This document shows, piece by piece, positions 17,672-38,556 of a stretch of 64,000 nt of DNA. The notes beneath the pieces were generated by a model. It saw only the letters and a list, made by a program, of their open reading frames with translations. It was not told where the DNA came from and did no database searches. Within the stretch, counting starts at the first letter, position 1. The number at the start of each line of letters is the position of its first letter. A program made the translations under genes and the position numbers. Origin of the DNA: Cinclus cinclus (taxonomy: Eukaryota > Chordata > Aves > Passeriformes > Cinclidae); the NCBI RefSeq assembly GCF_963662255.1, contig NC_085049.1, positions 60,869,158 to 60,933,157 of the forward strand, read 5' to 3'.

Positions 17672-17715
17672 GTTGGATAACAAAAGTATGGAGAACAAAA
17701 CTCTTCTGGTACAAT

Positions 17716-18378
17716 TTACTTCTTCTTGGGCGCCGCCTTCTTTGCCTTGGCCGCTTTGGGTTTGGCCGCTTTGGGCTTGGCCGCTTTGGGCTTCACCGCT
17801 TTCGCCTTAGCCGGGCTCTTCGCTGCCTTTTTGGGGCGGCCTGCCTTCGCGGCTTTCTTGGGGCTCTTGGCCGCTTTCTTGGCCGCAGCGGCCGCCGGCT
17901 TCTTCGCCTTCTTGGGGCTCTTCTTCACCGCCGCCGCTTTCTTGGGCTTCTTGGCGGCGCTGGCGGGCTTCTTAGCCGCCGCCGGCTTCTTGGGCTTGGC
18001 CGCAGGCGCCCTTTTCTTCGGGGCTTTTTCTTTCACTTCTCCCGGCTTCTTGTTGAGGCGGAAAGAGCCGGAGGCGCCGGTGCCCTTGGTCTGCACCAGG
18101 GTGCCTTTGCTGACGAGGCTCTTGAGCCCCAGCTTGATGCGGCTGTTGTTCTTCTCCACATCGTAGCCGCCGGCGGCCAGCGCCTTCTTGAGCGCGGCGA
18201 GCGAGAGCCCCTTGCGCTCCTTGGAGGCGGACACGGCCTTGGTGATCAGCTCGGTGACGCTGGGCCCCGCGGGTCTGCGGGCTTTGGAGCCGCTCGCCGC
18301 CTTCTTCGGCTTCTTGGCGGCGGCCTTGGCGCCGGGCGCGGGCGCATCGGGGGCGGCGGTGGGAGCGGTCTCGGACAT
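17716..18378 (-). CDS. H1: linker histone H1 (220 aa, canonical avian type)
   Basis: The linker histone starts [18 protein letters not shown], the standard acetylated H1 N-terminus. The globular winged-helix domain is at about residues 39-112. The tail is about 108 residues of Lys, Ala and Pro, with S/T-P-K-type motifs ([18 protein letters not shown]) that are known CDK targets in H1, and ends in a tandem [13 protein letters not shown] run and PKKK. The frame extends 11 codons upstream, but the MSETAP start is the family one. Of the three H1 genes it is closest to the common bird H1 as I remember it. It faces the H2A at 16353 tail to tail. Confidence 0.97.
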   Translation of the reverse strand: MSETAPTAAPDAPAPGAKAAAKKPKKAASGSKARRPAGPSVTELITKAVSASKERKGLSLAALKKALAAGGYDVEKNNSRIKLGLKSLVSKGTLVQTKGTGASGSFRLNKKPGEVKEKAPKKRAPAAKPKKPAAAKKPASAAKKPKKAAAVKKSPKKAKKPAAAAAKKAAKSPKKAAKAGRPKKAAKSPAKAKAVKPKAAKPKAAKPKAAKAKKAAPKKK

Positions 18379-18439
18379 CGCGGCGACTTCCTCGGCGGAG
18401 CAGGCGAACACAATTGGGCTGGCCCGGGTCAGATGCTCG

Positions 18440-18533
18440 TATTTTTAGAGCGGAGCCGCGCGGTGATTGGTGGCTTGCAGAGCCCGCCCCGCTGCACGGC
18501 CGGGGAGCCCTTCGGTGTGCTCGATTTGTGTTT
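18440..18533 (-). promoter_or_regulatory. H1 promoter: H1 box, CCAAT, TATA-like
   Basis: On the minus strand AAACACA lies at 18527-18533, CCAAT at 18466-18470 and a weak TATA-like TAAAAATA at 18440-18447. The CCAAT context (CACCAATCACCG) differs from the ACCAATCAGCGC of the other two H1 genes. Confidence 0.87.
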
Positions 18534-18689
18534 CTTTGGACTAACAAAAGTGTATTTTCCTCGGAATTTCTGCCACCAAATCGCCCAGTTTCCCCGGTGA
18601 GGGGGGAGAAGAGCAGGTACTTGCGTTCGGGAGAGTTTCCTGCAGCAAACACGCGATTTGAGTTAAAGGAGAGGCGATAAATCCCGTGT

Positions 18690-21600
18690 GCTGCTGCTGG
18701 AGAGACCTCTGAAGGGAGAAACTTTTGTTTTTCCTTGCAAATTAAAAATTTCCTTTTGACATAAATGTTTCAGCAACAGCTCAGTCTTATTCTTTAGGGG
18801 GTTTTCTTGGGGTCAAAGTTGAAATCTGACGATTTGAAGCAATTTTGACAGTTTAAATTGATTTTGAAGAGGAGGAAGTAACACAAACTCCTTTTTCAGC
18901 TCTGAATATGGATTAAGAACCGGTTCCTTTGACCATGTGTTTTACCTACTAAAACGCTAAAGTCTAGTGAAATAGTGTCTCGTACAACCTCCTATTCCAC
19001 CTTTTATACAAACATAAGCGATTTGTTATCATCTGGAGCTATATGAACATGCAGTTGGTTTATTTTGTCTTCCTGGAATTTCAGTACAAGGGAGGGAAAG
19101 TTACTCTGCTGCCCTGTGTGGGGTGTTTTCTTTTTGTTTGTTTTTCATACGAATTTTTGTACCGCTTAGTAAGTAAATCAAGCTATTTGCTTTTCGTGTT
19201 CCATTTTATTTTGAAGTATATAGCCATTTAAAACCTTACATTAGAGATCTGCAGCTTTGTAAAAGAAAGCAATCTCCTAAACTTCTGTTGTTTATGGAAA
19301 TTATCTTTGTCTGTGGTAATTTAAGATTTGCAAGGACGAGCATCGCAGTTTAGTAATCACGCTCTTCATTCCCAAAGAATAGTATATTTTTTAATATTTC
19401 CTCTAAAAGTGGTAGAATTTCAAACCACGTTACCGTTTGGATTTCTTTATGTGTCTCCCAGAATATGGCTAGACAAAGGTTTAACTAAAGCCTCTGTGTT
19501 CTGAATCCTCTTCTCACTCTAAATAAAACCCACCTAATTATTATTTGTGCATTTTACAGGAATCACTGAAATAAGGAAATACTTTTATGGCAGGAACTAG
19601 AGCAGTTTGTGATAACCTGAGTTTTTACAAGGGGAGAGGCAGGCCATAGGTCATTCCTAAAGAACCAGGAAAGGAGTCAATCAATACTGGTATCTGGTGG
19701 AAGATGGTGTAATACGCTGAACAGAACAGAGCTCTGGATTAATATTTCATTAATCTCTAACTGATTATGAAAAAAAGTGTATTATTCACTGTCTTTTCTA
19801 GTTGTTGAAGAATCACAAAGACTACACTACAACCATCCCTTTTCGTGTTACCTGATGTAACATATAATGTGAATACACTATTGAAGTGCATATTAGAGCC
19901 CAGAAATTCAGAGAGTATGAGGAGATAGTTGTAGGGAAATGTAATTCTATTTCTGTGTCATGGTTTCATTTACAACGGCTATTTTTAAAAAAAATAAAAT
20001 GTGTATAAGATGAGGGATTTAGCTTGCTGTGAAATTATATTTTAGGGAATTTGAAATTTTGAATAAATGCAATGAAGGGAAAGATTGTGACCTCCATCCC
20101 ATAATGGTAAAATACCATAAAAAAGGTTGCAGCAAAACAGCACCTGAGCTCTGCAATGCTTTAGGGAGAAAATACTTGAGAGAAGAGCTAATCAAAACGT
20201 GACTGTGGAGATCTCGTTTGGGAATACTATGTAACACAAAGTAAAAATACAGGACTTACTTAAATGGAGCAGATGTGTGTATTGCAGAAATACCTTCAGA
20301 AACTGCCAAATGAAAGTGAAATGTTCTGAGGCCTTTACCCTGTGTATATACACCTGTGAATGAACCTTTCCACTGATTTGGTGGCATAGTGTAATAAGGT
20401 AGGAATTGCTGGGAAGATAGGAAATTTAGCAGTTGCCTAGAGACTTCATTGCATATAGACAGAGGGAAAGCAGAGACTGTGAGTGACATGTCAGCAAAAT
20501 GAAAAATTCCTTTTTGCTTATTCTTGCTATTTTGAACACATTTAGTTCAGTAGTCTTCACTGAAGGAAAAGTAAACATTCCGGGTCTCATTTGTGGCTTC
20601 ACATAGTCTGCATTCACATTTGTTGGTGGCAAAATTGAGGTGGCTAAAATAAATGGTCACTATCTCAGTTTTATTGCCTGGCTTTTCTCTCAGCAGTTTC
20701 TAACCTTTCCCTGTTTACAAAAAGGTCTGCTAAGTATATATGTGTCAGCTTCAGGTCTCTAGTTACAATTTAGTAATTTCAAGTGAAGTAACTTCAGAGA
20801 TTTCATGGCAGAGAAGCTATATTTTTTTTCCTCTTTTTTTTTTAATGGTTTTTCAGCAAAGAGTTATAACAATTTTGCCGATGTAGAATTGCTGCTTGGA
20901 ACACATACTCTTCTTTATGTGAAAGAAAAACATGCAGAAACAATATTTTGGAAAGCGAAGGTGCATTTGGCAATTGTAAAAAGATTTGCTGTGCAGTCAG
21001 AACAGATAGTTAAAGAATAATGAACAGATGTACTCAGGCAGAGAATAAATATGGTGAAAGAGCACCTAAAAGGCAGAAGTGGAAGTTTTACCTCTACCTG
21101 AGCAAATGAAGAAGGCAAATTATCCCGGTTTAGATTCAGGCTATTGTGAAAAAATAAAATTGAGAAGACACTACATGGACTATTATGTGCAGTTTGCTTT
21201 TCCCAACGAGACTAGAGTGAGGTAGAATTCTGTATTCAATAAGAGAAAAAAAAAGTAATATCAGGATCTTCAGAGATACTTCTGGAGAAGGCACCACCGT
21301 AAGGTCTATTTGATATGAATGTCTTCAATCCTTCCCACCTTATGGGCACCCCAGCAGGCCACCCTACATCGCAAGCCTGCAATCTGAGCCCTCCCTGCAA
21401 GTTGCTTCCCTTCAGGTACCCCAATCTGTACAAGTTTTGCAGTTGAGACCTTATTAAGACCTCTTGGCATAAGCAAGGAGACACAGGAACCACAGCCAAG
21501 GGCTGGCACTACACCTGAGAGCTATCAAACGTTCCCATCTGCAGTTTAGGACCTGCCAGTGCTTGTTCCTATGAAAATAAGCTGTGGGTTATATTTAGGT

Positions 21601-24600
21601 ATGTCTGCATTAAGGAGAGGTAGCACAGGAGTTGTTCTCAAGCGATTTTGTTAGGAGGCATTAGCATGAGAGCCAGCCCCACCAGTGTGGTTACTGTGCC
21701 TGCTGGAGCTGAGTGCTGTGGTCAGTCATTCTCACACGCTGCAGGAAGCACAGCTCGGGCACCAGAGCCCCTCTCCGTGCTTCAAATGGCAATTTCCAGA
21801 GAGGTTTAGGTGAGGGCCTTTACGTTGCGTGCTGCATTCCCACATACATGTTCCACAGGAAAGACATCTAAGGGCTCCCTCAACCGTGATTACACTATTA
21901 CAGCGTTGTTACACCCATGCCTTACTTGCCCTCAGTGACATCATCTTGCATCTGAGTTTCAAATATAATAACACTTGCGTGATCCAACCAGCCGGCACAG
22001 TTTAGCAACTTTTAACACTTAGCTAAGGAATTTTAAAGTGAGATCTACCAAACTACAAACTTGTTGCAGCTCAGCAGAACAAGCCTCTGCCTACATAATA
22101 CTAATGTGTCTGCTGCTATGGCTGGTAAAGCTCCTAAATATTCTGAGGTCACATAAGGCGTTTTAAATTCAGGGTATGAGCGAGCAGAGAGAGAGCAGAG
22201 CAAATAGGGTAGGGCAATGGATGACTGTGTCCACAGACTCAGCTTCCTGGAATGTTGTACACTCCTCCCTGTACCCTTGGTTAAGGGTTGGGGTGCCTGT
22301 TGTATCCTCCCTTCTTCATTGCCATGGCATGTAATTTGGCAATTGAAAATCTACACTCTGAAACCTGGATATGTCTATAGTTAGGAGGCGCTGGGAAGGG
22401 AACACTTCCTGGGAAAGCAAAAAAAAAAAAAAAAGAAAAAAAAAAAGGTCAGCAAAATTGCAGGAGGCCAAAACCTTTCTGAGAACAGCTAATGAGGATA
22501 AAAATATGGACTTTGTTCTTTACTGTGTGTGTGTTTATTCGCTTAATGCTTTTTTTTCTTTTTTACTTTTTTTCACACACAGCGAAAATGTCCTCAGTCA
22601 GATATCAAAGAATATAATTATTTATATTTCAGAGTAATTTGGTCTTCTGAAAATAATCCAAGCCACTTGAAAAACTGTGTTCTGGACCACCCTGGCATGG
22701 TTTGAACGTCATCATCAATGGGAGACTGAGGACGTTTCAGGCCCTTAGAGAAATTATCCCTGAAAGGTGAACAACATTAACAGAAGCTGCATCATCTATG
22801 GCTCCCTGAAGAAATTGCCTCCTCCTGAATCAAAAGTGCCTCACTTTGACCTGCATTTTGTAAGGTAGTCCACCAGGGAAGGGTGACACCACACTGTCTT
22901 TTCATAGCAGCCTCTCCATTAGCACAGAACCCTGGCTGCTCAGACTAGTGGAGTGATGCTGAGCAGCTCACTCTCCCTCCCTGCAGCACTGCAGCACTTC
23001 TGTGTATTTTCTGCCCGCCACACTTCCCTGCTTTTGTGGCAGTGCTGTCTGTGACTTCTGGTGGGGAGCAATATGATGAATCTAAATGTCACTTCCCACT
23101 ACAGCCAGAAACAGGTTTGGACCCCGTGGAGGGACAAAGTGTCCGTGGACACATCATGCATGCCCAGCTGGTCTGTACTCTGCCATTTTCCTGGCTGTTG
23201 ACACCCAAGACACTGATGTGACACGCTTCCAGGTAAATTTGTGTTGGCAGGCAACTCATTTTTTGTTTCCTCACAGCACTGACAGTGGCACCCAGGCACA
23301 ATGTAGGCTAAGAGCCAGAGCACTGTGTAACACACCATGCAAAGAGGGTGCTCTCCTTAAGAGGTGCTGCCTTCCTGTGATTCATCAGAGGTGTAAAGGT
23401 GAAGCAAGGTGCTGGCTCTAGACAAGGCTGTTTGTGCCACCCTTCTAGAGCAGGAGTATTGCATGTTAGCATTTGAGAGCTGTTTTCCCATAGAAGGGAG
23501 CAAAAAGGTTTTGAAGAGTTGTTCACTGTGGAAGTGTTGTGCTGTAGTTCATGTTTTTACAGTACATGCTTTGCATCAGCGTAGTCCATGGTCTGGTGCC
23601 AGAGTAGCACTAGCTCAGGTCGGTGTGTTGTTCAGATGGGAGGGCTGGAAGGTGCCTAAATTTCCCCCCAATAGATTAATGAGGTCAGCAACTTGTCATA
23701 CGGTTAGGAAGTCAGGAATCCGAGCTCAGAGGCTTGTGAGACTTTATATATGGTTTAGGTACATTCAAGAAGAATGTATTTCATCTATTTTTCCTGCAAA
23801 TTGCCTCGATCCCAGAAAATATTGGCTTCCGTAATGAGCGTATTAAAACTAAATCTTGTTCTTTTTGGCACAGATTTTTTTTTTCTGAATTGGAACTGCA
23901 ATTGCTATCAAGATTTTGTTGATTTGGTTTTGAAATAGGGAATAGAGTAATAACTTTTGTATGCTGTTTGAGATTAGTAGTTTGTAACATCTGACATTTA
24001 ATTGTGTAGTTACCTAGACTGGCACAGAAGGCCAGAAGCAAGGATCAGCTAGGAGCAGGGATCAGCAGACATCCAGCTGTATAGAGGTGCTAAGTAAAGA
24101 GAAACCTGCTGGGCTTTGGGCTTGCTCAAACTGCAAGGAGACATGTACAAGAAAACTTAATAGCTGAAGTTACTCAAAGTTGTTAAGAAAGAGGCCTGGT
24201 GATCAGTAAGGTGAACATTTGAGCAATTCTAATGTTAATTGTCCAAATCTAAGGCATGGTCTTTTTAATAACATATTCACCACGATAAAACAAAAATGGA
24301 GAAAGAAAGAACCTAAATAAAACCAACATCTAAGTGGACAAAGAATTGCAGTATGTTCTTGCTTTAATAATTCTTTAGAAGAAAACAAGCCTAGGCATGC
24401 TTAAGTACATGGAAAGCCTTCCAAGGGTTATCACTGTCAGCCACATCAGTGGATGAAGACAAGAGCTGATTTTTGTTTGTTTTTTTTGGTTTTTTAACAC
24501 TAATAAAAAAACCCCCAGCTTCTTAATATTCAAGTCTGTTTGGGTTTAGATTTCTATTATTTTCCTTTTACCACATGTAACTACTGTCCCTACATAGTGA

Positions 24601-26580
24601 ATGGTCTTAGTTTTAGTTTATGGTTTTGTGTGTTTTTTTTTTTTTCTTTTTACCTTCTTCTTTGATAGCAGGGTCATCTAGTTATGGTCCTTTCAAACTT
24701 GAGTGACACACAAGCTCTATTGGGCTAGTACTGGAAGCACAAAAGCTGTAAGTCTGGGAGAGGTTGAAAGAATACACAGTGTAGTAGTAGTAGAACTTGT
24801 TTCTTAAATTAGTGGTATCAGCAGGGATCCAGAGTGGGGAGAAATTAATGGGCATTATGAGCAGGACAGACTTCAGATTCTGCTCTCTTTGAATTGCGTG
24901 CTGGAGACATAATTATAACACTTGAAAAAACGAGTAATTAACAGGAAACTTTTTTTCTGAACCAATATCCCAACTGTGACAGAGGCTAGTAAATAAAGAG
25001 GATAAGAGCAACAGCTGATAATCTCAAAGTGGTCCTTTAGATTTTAGTGCTTTGTAGGCTGGAGACTTACTGAGTCACAGGGGTTGTCTTGGGGCAGGAA
25101 TGAATTAGGGAGCCACAAATGGATTTTTCTTCTTTGTGTGTAGTAATTGCTTTCTCTGGACCAAACATTTTTCATGTTTTGGGATTTGCTTTAGCATTAG
25201 AAATCAAAAGGTTGAGGAATAGGTGAGTGGGAGCGATAGGCAGACAAATGAGTGGTGGACTTGTGTACTACATGGACTGTCATAGTGGAGATATCCATTG
25301 ATATTGCTCAGTGTATGCCTGTGTTATTAAATGCTGCTGGAAAACATGCATGAACTAGAACAAAACACCCACCAGGAAAGAGAGTGAACTGAACACCCTC
25401 CTCTGTAGCTGCAGAGATGAAGATAATACAGGTGAAAAAGGGGGAATGGCAAGTCATATAAAAGAAGAGATAAAAGGAATCATAGGTCTTAAGGGCAAGA
25501 CTGAGACATTCTTATATAAAATATCTGAACAGAAATATGCTGTGAAACAATTACTTCACCATTATATTTTTAAACCCTATCACATTTTTCAGACTTACCA
25601 TGCTGAAGTCACTGTGACTAAGGAAAAAAAAAAACGAAAAAAACAAAACACAAAACAGAGTCAATGAGAAAAAGGCTTGCCAGACTTCACAGAGCTCTTT
25701 CCAAGCCCTTCACCTTCAAGGACTTTCCTCTGTCTCTGTATGAGCAATGATGTGTGTATTTGTCCATGAAGAACACAGGCAAATTCTCCATATTGGAATT
25801 ATGTTAATAACATAGATCCCGTGGGTCCTGAATTACAAATGGAGGACTGCAGGCATAGCCAACAGAAATGAAGCATGGATTGAAAAGTCATAATGAGTGA
25901 TTTTGAGAGTCATGAAGTTATACGACAATTACAAATATCAGTGTCATCACTTTCAACATACCCTTGTGAAAGAAAAACATATTACATAAAAGAAAGTGTA
26001 TGCACTCAGAATTATGTCAAACCTTTGAAAACATTGGGGTACACATGAACACGGCTGGCACAGCCGTTGTTGTGCATTAGACATATGTTAATAATTTAAA
26101 CATAGTTAGAAGCAATTAACCAATGGAAATACAATGTTTTTTGTGTATCACCACGATGCCAGGAATTTAACATGAAGCAAACACTAGAGAGAAGCTAAAG
26201 GGTGAATGGGAAACAAACACTGGAAACACTTGGATAGAAAATAAAAGGTCTTCACTTCATTGCTCAAAAAGTTCAGTGGAGATTCACCACTGATACAATA
26301 CTCTGAGAAGCAGACGTGGCCAGCTTTGAGAAAAACATTTGCTTCTTATCTGAAGTATACACTTAGGCATGATATTCCTCATGCATCATGGTATACAAGA
26401 TATACTACACTAAGGTCGTGCAGCTGACCGAAGAGTTCTTACGTTTATCAAATAAGTCTAAGTATATCGAATGCCTCAATGGAACATCAGAAGTGAAAGG
26501 ATATGGTCAGCATGGCCAACACAACATTGTCGAAAAGACTGTCCCAGTGCAAAGACACTGCCGCAGAATCAGGGCAAGGG
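18690..26580. other. 7.9-kb gene-free interval
   Basis: This is AT-rich spacer between blocks B and C. Simple A-rich tracts occur (for example 22420-22446 and about 25623-25660). The patch at about 21240-21600 is less AT-rich than its surroundings and might be an old interspersed element, but I cannot name a family. No histone stem-loop, tRNA or credible gene is seen. Confidence 0.55.
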
Positions 26581-26679
26581 GAAAAAATAAAAAATAAAAA
26601 GGGTTTCGGCATTCACCCCACGACCGCAGGGGAACATGCAGGGATAAAGCGGTTCGGGGAAACCGAAAGGCTGGGGTAG

Positions 26680-27225
<546 letters not shown>

Positions 27226-27265
27226 ACTCTGCGCTCCACCCGGATCACCGCGACAAAGACACAAA

Positions 27266-27307
27266 GGCTCTTTTAAGAGCCACCCACTTTGTCTTTCAAA
27301 AGAGCTG
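27266..27307 (+). terminator. histone 3' end of H4 (26914)
   Basis: The stem-loop is at 27266-27281, followed by ACCCA and CAAAAGAGCTG at 27297-27307. This U7-type element and its surroundings are shared with all other H4 genes in the window. Confidence 0.95.
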
Positions 27308-27309
27308 CG

Positions 27310-27920
27310 TTGCTGTACTAGCGCTTCGTCTATAAGCGCTTTGGTTTCCAGTATTCTCCCTCCCATGACAACTGCTTTACTTAGCCCCGTGTGTTTCAGC
27401 TCCGGTAAGCCCCGCTGCGGCCCCTGAGCAGCCCTTAACCCACCACAACCCAGACAGGTGAAAACCATAGTTTTCGGAAAACCTCGCTAGCCTAACCTCT
27501 CGACCAGGCGCCGCAGCTTTGTTCCCTTTACTCTCGGAAAGGGATCGCTGCACGGCTAAGGGGAAAGCCCTGGAGAGAACACGGCCACCAACTCCTCCCG
27601 GCCGCCGCTAGCAGCACCGCTTACGCGGGCCCGTGACTGGGGAGACTAAAACCCCCGGGCGATCTCCAAAAGCCCGCGCGCAGGCCACCATCGGCTGCGC
27701 CGATCCCATTCCGCGCTCCCCTCCTCCCGCGCTCATGCCAGCCCAGCAGCTCCCCGCGCGCCGGCAACACACTGCTCCCACTGATCCCCGTCGGCGACGA
27801 AAATTCGGCCACGCTCAACCGGCCGGGGCTGCACACAGTGAAGACAAGCCCAACAACGCAAACCCCCACGAGAAAAACACGAACGCAGCAACCGCCCAAG
27901 CGGCACCCGCTTCGCAGCAT
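27310..27920. other. GC-rich intergenic part of palindrome 2, left
   Basis: This is the spacer between the converging 3' ends of H4 and H2A. It is CpG-rich with long open frames in several phases that have no family features; the copy at 31471-32081 is identical. It is not recognised as a gene. Confidence 0.6.
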
Positions 27921-27925
27921 CTCGA

Positions 27926-27963
27926 GCTCTTTTGCGACTCTGTGGGTGGCTCTGAAAAGAGCC
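27926..27963 (-). terminator. histone 3' end of H2A (28007)
   Basis: The TTTC-loop stem-loop (GGCTCTTTTCAGAGCC on the minus strand) is at 27948-27963, then ACCCA and CAAAAGAGCT at 27926-27935 as the U7 target. Confidence 0.95.
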
Positions 27964-28006
27964 TTTGGGTTTCGCTGCTGGGCTCGCGACGCTTCCCCCG
28001 CCTGCT

Positions 28007-28648
<642 letters not shown>

Positions 28649-29178
28649 GACGACCCGCAGAGGGCGGGCCCCGCCTCCCGGCCCCGCTCCCCAGGACCGC
28701 TCGTTCCCGCCGCCGCCGCCGCCGCCGCCGCCGCCCGGACCGCGCTGCCCCGTCCCGAGCCGTCTTTGCTCTCTCGGGCTTTGTCAGTTGCTTTAAAGGC
28801 CCCATGCCTGCACAGTATGGTTTGGAAGCGATGAGGCGAGGGAATAGACCGGAAGAGGGAGATGAGGGGCCGGCCGGCAGCCAGCGGCAAAAACAGGAGA
28901 CGGATGGGATGCGTAGAGACGGACAAGGCGGTAATTTTTTTGGTTTCTTTCACGTTTGTATATTCCCCGGCAGATTTTAACACAGTTTAGTTTTTTTTTT
29001 TCCTAGCTAAGAAAACGTTATGTACTTCCCCGCAACAGAGAATTCCTACTTGTCTTAGCATAGTATCCATGAATTTAAACGGGCATGGTACATTTCTGTT
29101 CACCTCGCAATTGCATACTTCACTAACTTTTTTCTGTCCTAGCATTCCCGTAAACATAATAGAAATCTCGCAGTGTTA

Positions 29179-29219
29179 CAGCTCCTTTTACTGTGCATGG
29201 AGTGGCTCTTAAAAGAGCC
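29179..29219 (-). terminator. histone 3' end of H3 (29275)
   Basis: The stem-loop is at 29204-29219 on the minus strand, with TAAAAGGAGCTG at 29179-29190 as the U7 element. Both lie in the unique spacer of palindrome 2. Confidence 0.94.
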
Positions 29220-29274
29220 TTTGTGTTGGTTTTTAAACACCTCTGCCGAAGAGATTACAGCGTTCAGACAAGGC

Positions 29275-29703
<429 letters not shown>

Positions 29704-29752
29704 TCAAGAAGAGAGCAGCAACAGCGATAAGCGCCTACCCGTAATCGGGGAG

Positions 29753-29811
29753 TATTTATAGCACTGCCGCCTTCTCTGATAGGCAGACGAGTACATGCTG
29801 AATTTCATTGG
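29753..29811 (-). promoter_or_regulatory. H3 promoter: TATA and CCAAT
   Basis: On the minus strand TATAAATA is at 29753-29760 and CCAAT at 29807-29811. Beyond this the DNA becomes AT-rich, with no GC boxes. Confidence 0.88.
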
Positions 29812-29829
29812 TGGAATCAAATTTTAAAA

Positions 29830-30477
29830 TTCCCGCCCTTGTCAGACCGCTTACCCTTTTCAGTGTTTGCTGTTATTCAATACTTCATGATGTTGTAGAA
29901 AAGCGTAATGTGCGTTATTACTGCTTGCTAAACCGCTGAGACTTAATTTGGCTATTAGCTGGCAAAATTTTCCTTGTCTATTAAACCACACCAGACTTAA
30001 AACTTATTTTTCGTTATGAAAACTTATGATTTCATCTTTCGAATTAAATCACTTAATCATCCCTCAAGGAAGAAATTTTCGCATTAATTTTAATGGCTTT
30101 GTTTATGCAGCAATCATTTTCTGGAAAATAATTTTATTTTTTCTTAAATGTCTTAAAGCATGACAAAAATATGCAAAATACAAAAGGGTAAGAATCGTAG
30201 TTGAAAGCCTCTGCCACAATAACCCAAAATGAATATTAAATAAAGTATTTTCAGCCCAAAAACAGGAAAAAATCGGTGCTATTCGTTCATATTGAAAATA
30301 TACTGATAAAATTTATGAAGATTTGAAATTTATCAAACAATTGCGAAACAAGGGGATATGTATAGCAATCCAAGCTCATAACTGAAGCTTTAAATGTGTT
30401 TAGGACTTAAGTGAAGAGGCGCTATTTAAATAGGGACACCCTAAAAGTACCGCGGGCATTTCTGCCTTGCCAGTCTG
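29830..30477. other. AT-rich part of palindrome 2 spacer
   Basis: This non-repeated AT-rich DNA lies between the H3 promoter and the right arm. No gene, stem-loop or repeat family is seen. Confidence 0.65.
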
Positions 30478-30742
30478 CGCATCCCATCCGTCTCCTGTTT
30501 TTGCCGCTGGCTGCCGGCCGGCCCCTCATCTCCCTCTTCCGGTCTATTCCCTCGCCTCATCGCTTCCAAACCATACTGTGCAGGCATGGGGCCTTTAAAG
30601 CAACTGACAAAGCCCGAGAGAGCAAAGACGGCTCGGGACGGGGCAGCGCGGTCCGGGCGGCGGCGGCGGCGGCGGCGGCGGCGGGAACGAGCGGTCCTGG
30701 GGAGCGGGGCCGGGAGGCGGGGCCCGCCCTCTGCGGGTCGTC

Positions 30743-31384
<642 letters not shown>

Positions 31385-31427
31385 AGCAGGCGGGGGAAGC
31401 GTCGCGAGCCCAGCAGCGAAACCCAAA

Positions 31428-31465
31428 GGCTCTTTTCAGAGCCACCCACAGAGTCGCAAAAGAGC
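31428..31465 (+). terminator. histone 3' end of H2A (30995)
   Basis: The TTTC-loop stem-loop is at 31428-31443, then ACCCA and CAAAAGAGCT at 31456-31465. Confidence 0.95.
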
Positions 31466-31470
31466 TCGAG

Positions 31471-32081
31471 ATGCTGCGAAGCGGGTGCCGCTTGGGCGGT
31501 TGCTGCGTTCGTGTTTTTCTCGTGGGGGTTTGCGTTGTTGGGCTTGTCTTCACTGTGTGCAGCCCCGGCCGGTTGAGCGTGGCCGAATTTTCGTCGCCGA
31601 CGGGGATCAGTGGGAGCAGTGTGTTGCCGGCGCGCGGGGAGCTGCTGGGCTGGCATGAGCGCGGGAGGAGGGGAGCGCGGAATGGGATCGGCGCAGCCGA
31701 TGGTGGCCTGCGCGCGGGCTTTTGGAGATCGCCCGGGGGTTTTAGTCTCCCCAGTCACGGGCCCGCGTAAGCGGTGCTGCTAGCGGCGGCCGGGAGGAGT
31801 TGGTGGCCGTGTTCTCTCCAGGGCTTTCCCCTTAGCCGTGCAGCGATCCCTTTCCGAGAGTAAAGGGAACAAAGCTGCGGCGCCTGGTCGAGAGGTTAGG
31901 CTAGCGAGGTTTTCCGAAAACTATGGTTTTCACCTGTCTGGGTTGTGGTGGGTTAAGGGCTGCTCAGGGGCCGCAGCGGGGCTTACCGGAGCTGAAACAC
32001 ACGGGGCTAAGTAAAGCAGTTGTCATGGGAGGGAGAATACTGGAAACCAAAGCGCTTATAGACGAAGCGCTAGTACAGCAA
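31471..32081. other. GC-rich intergenic part of palindrome 2, right
   Basis: This is the mirror of 27310-27920, between converging H2A and H4. Open frames here duplicate those of the left arm and have no family features. Confidence 0.6.
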
Positions 32082-32083
32082 CG

Positions 32084-32125
32084 CAGCTCTTTTGAAAGAC
32101 AAAGTGGGTGGCTCTTAAAAGAGCC
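32084..32125 (-). terminator. histone 3' end of H4 (32166)
   Basis: The stem-loop is at 32110-32125 on the minus strand, with ACCCA and CAAAAGAGCTG (32084-32094). It is identical to the left-arm copy. Confidence 0.95.
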
Positions 32126-32165
32126 TTTGTGTCTTTGTCGCGGTGATCCGGGTGGAGCGCAGAGT

Positions 32166-38340
<6,175 letters not shown>

Positions 38341-38369
38341 AAGGAAAAACTCCTTTTTGCATCCCGAAG

Positions 38370-38446
38370 AAACACAGCGGGCGCGGCGGCGGGCGGCGGA
38401 GCGGAGCGGCGCGCACCAATCAGCGCGCGCGGCGCTGCTATAAAAG
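38370..38446 (+). promoter_or_regulatory. H1 promoter: H1 box, CCAAT, TATA
   Basis: AAACACA is at 38370-38376, CCAAT at 38416-38420 (in ACCAATCAGCGC) and TATAAAAG at 38439-38446. The module closely matches the promoter at 1659-1745, which suggests these two H1 genes share a recent promoter ancestor. Confidence 0.9.
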
Positions 38447-38490
38447 GGAGCGGCGGCGGCCGCGCTTCCATTGTTCGCCTCCATCTCCGG

Positions 38491-38543
38491 TCGGTTCGGA
38501 TCGGATCGGTTGGGATCGGATCGGATCGGATCGGATCGGATCG
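38491..38543 (+). repeat. ATCGG pentamer repeat in H1 5' UTR
   Basis: About nine to ten tandem or slightly degenerate ATCGG units lie between the TATA box and the start codon of the H1 at 38557. They lie within the expected transcript leader. Confidence 0.9.
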
Positions 38544-38556
38544 TGCAGAAGCCCAG

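Noticed and set aside
27621..27920. Possible gene in the GC-rich interval between H4 and H2A, duplicated at 31471-31770
   Set aside because: The frame is open in several phases at once, has no recognisable domain and no separate promoter. Its duplication only reflects the palindrome.
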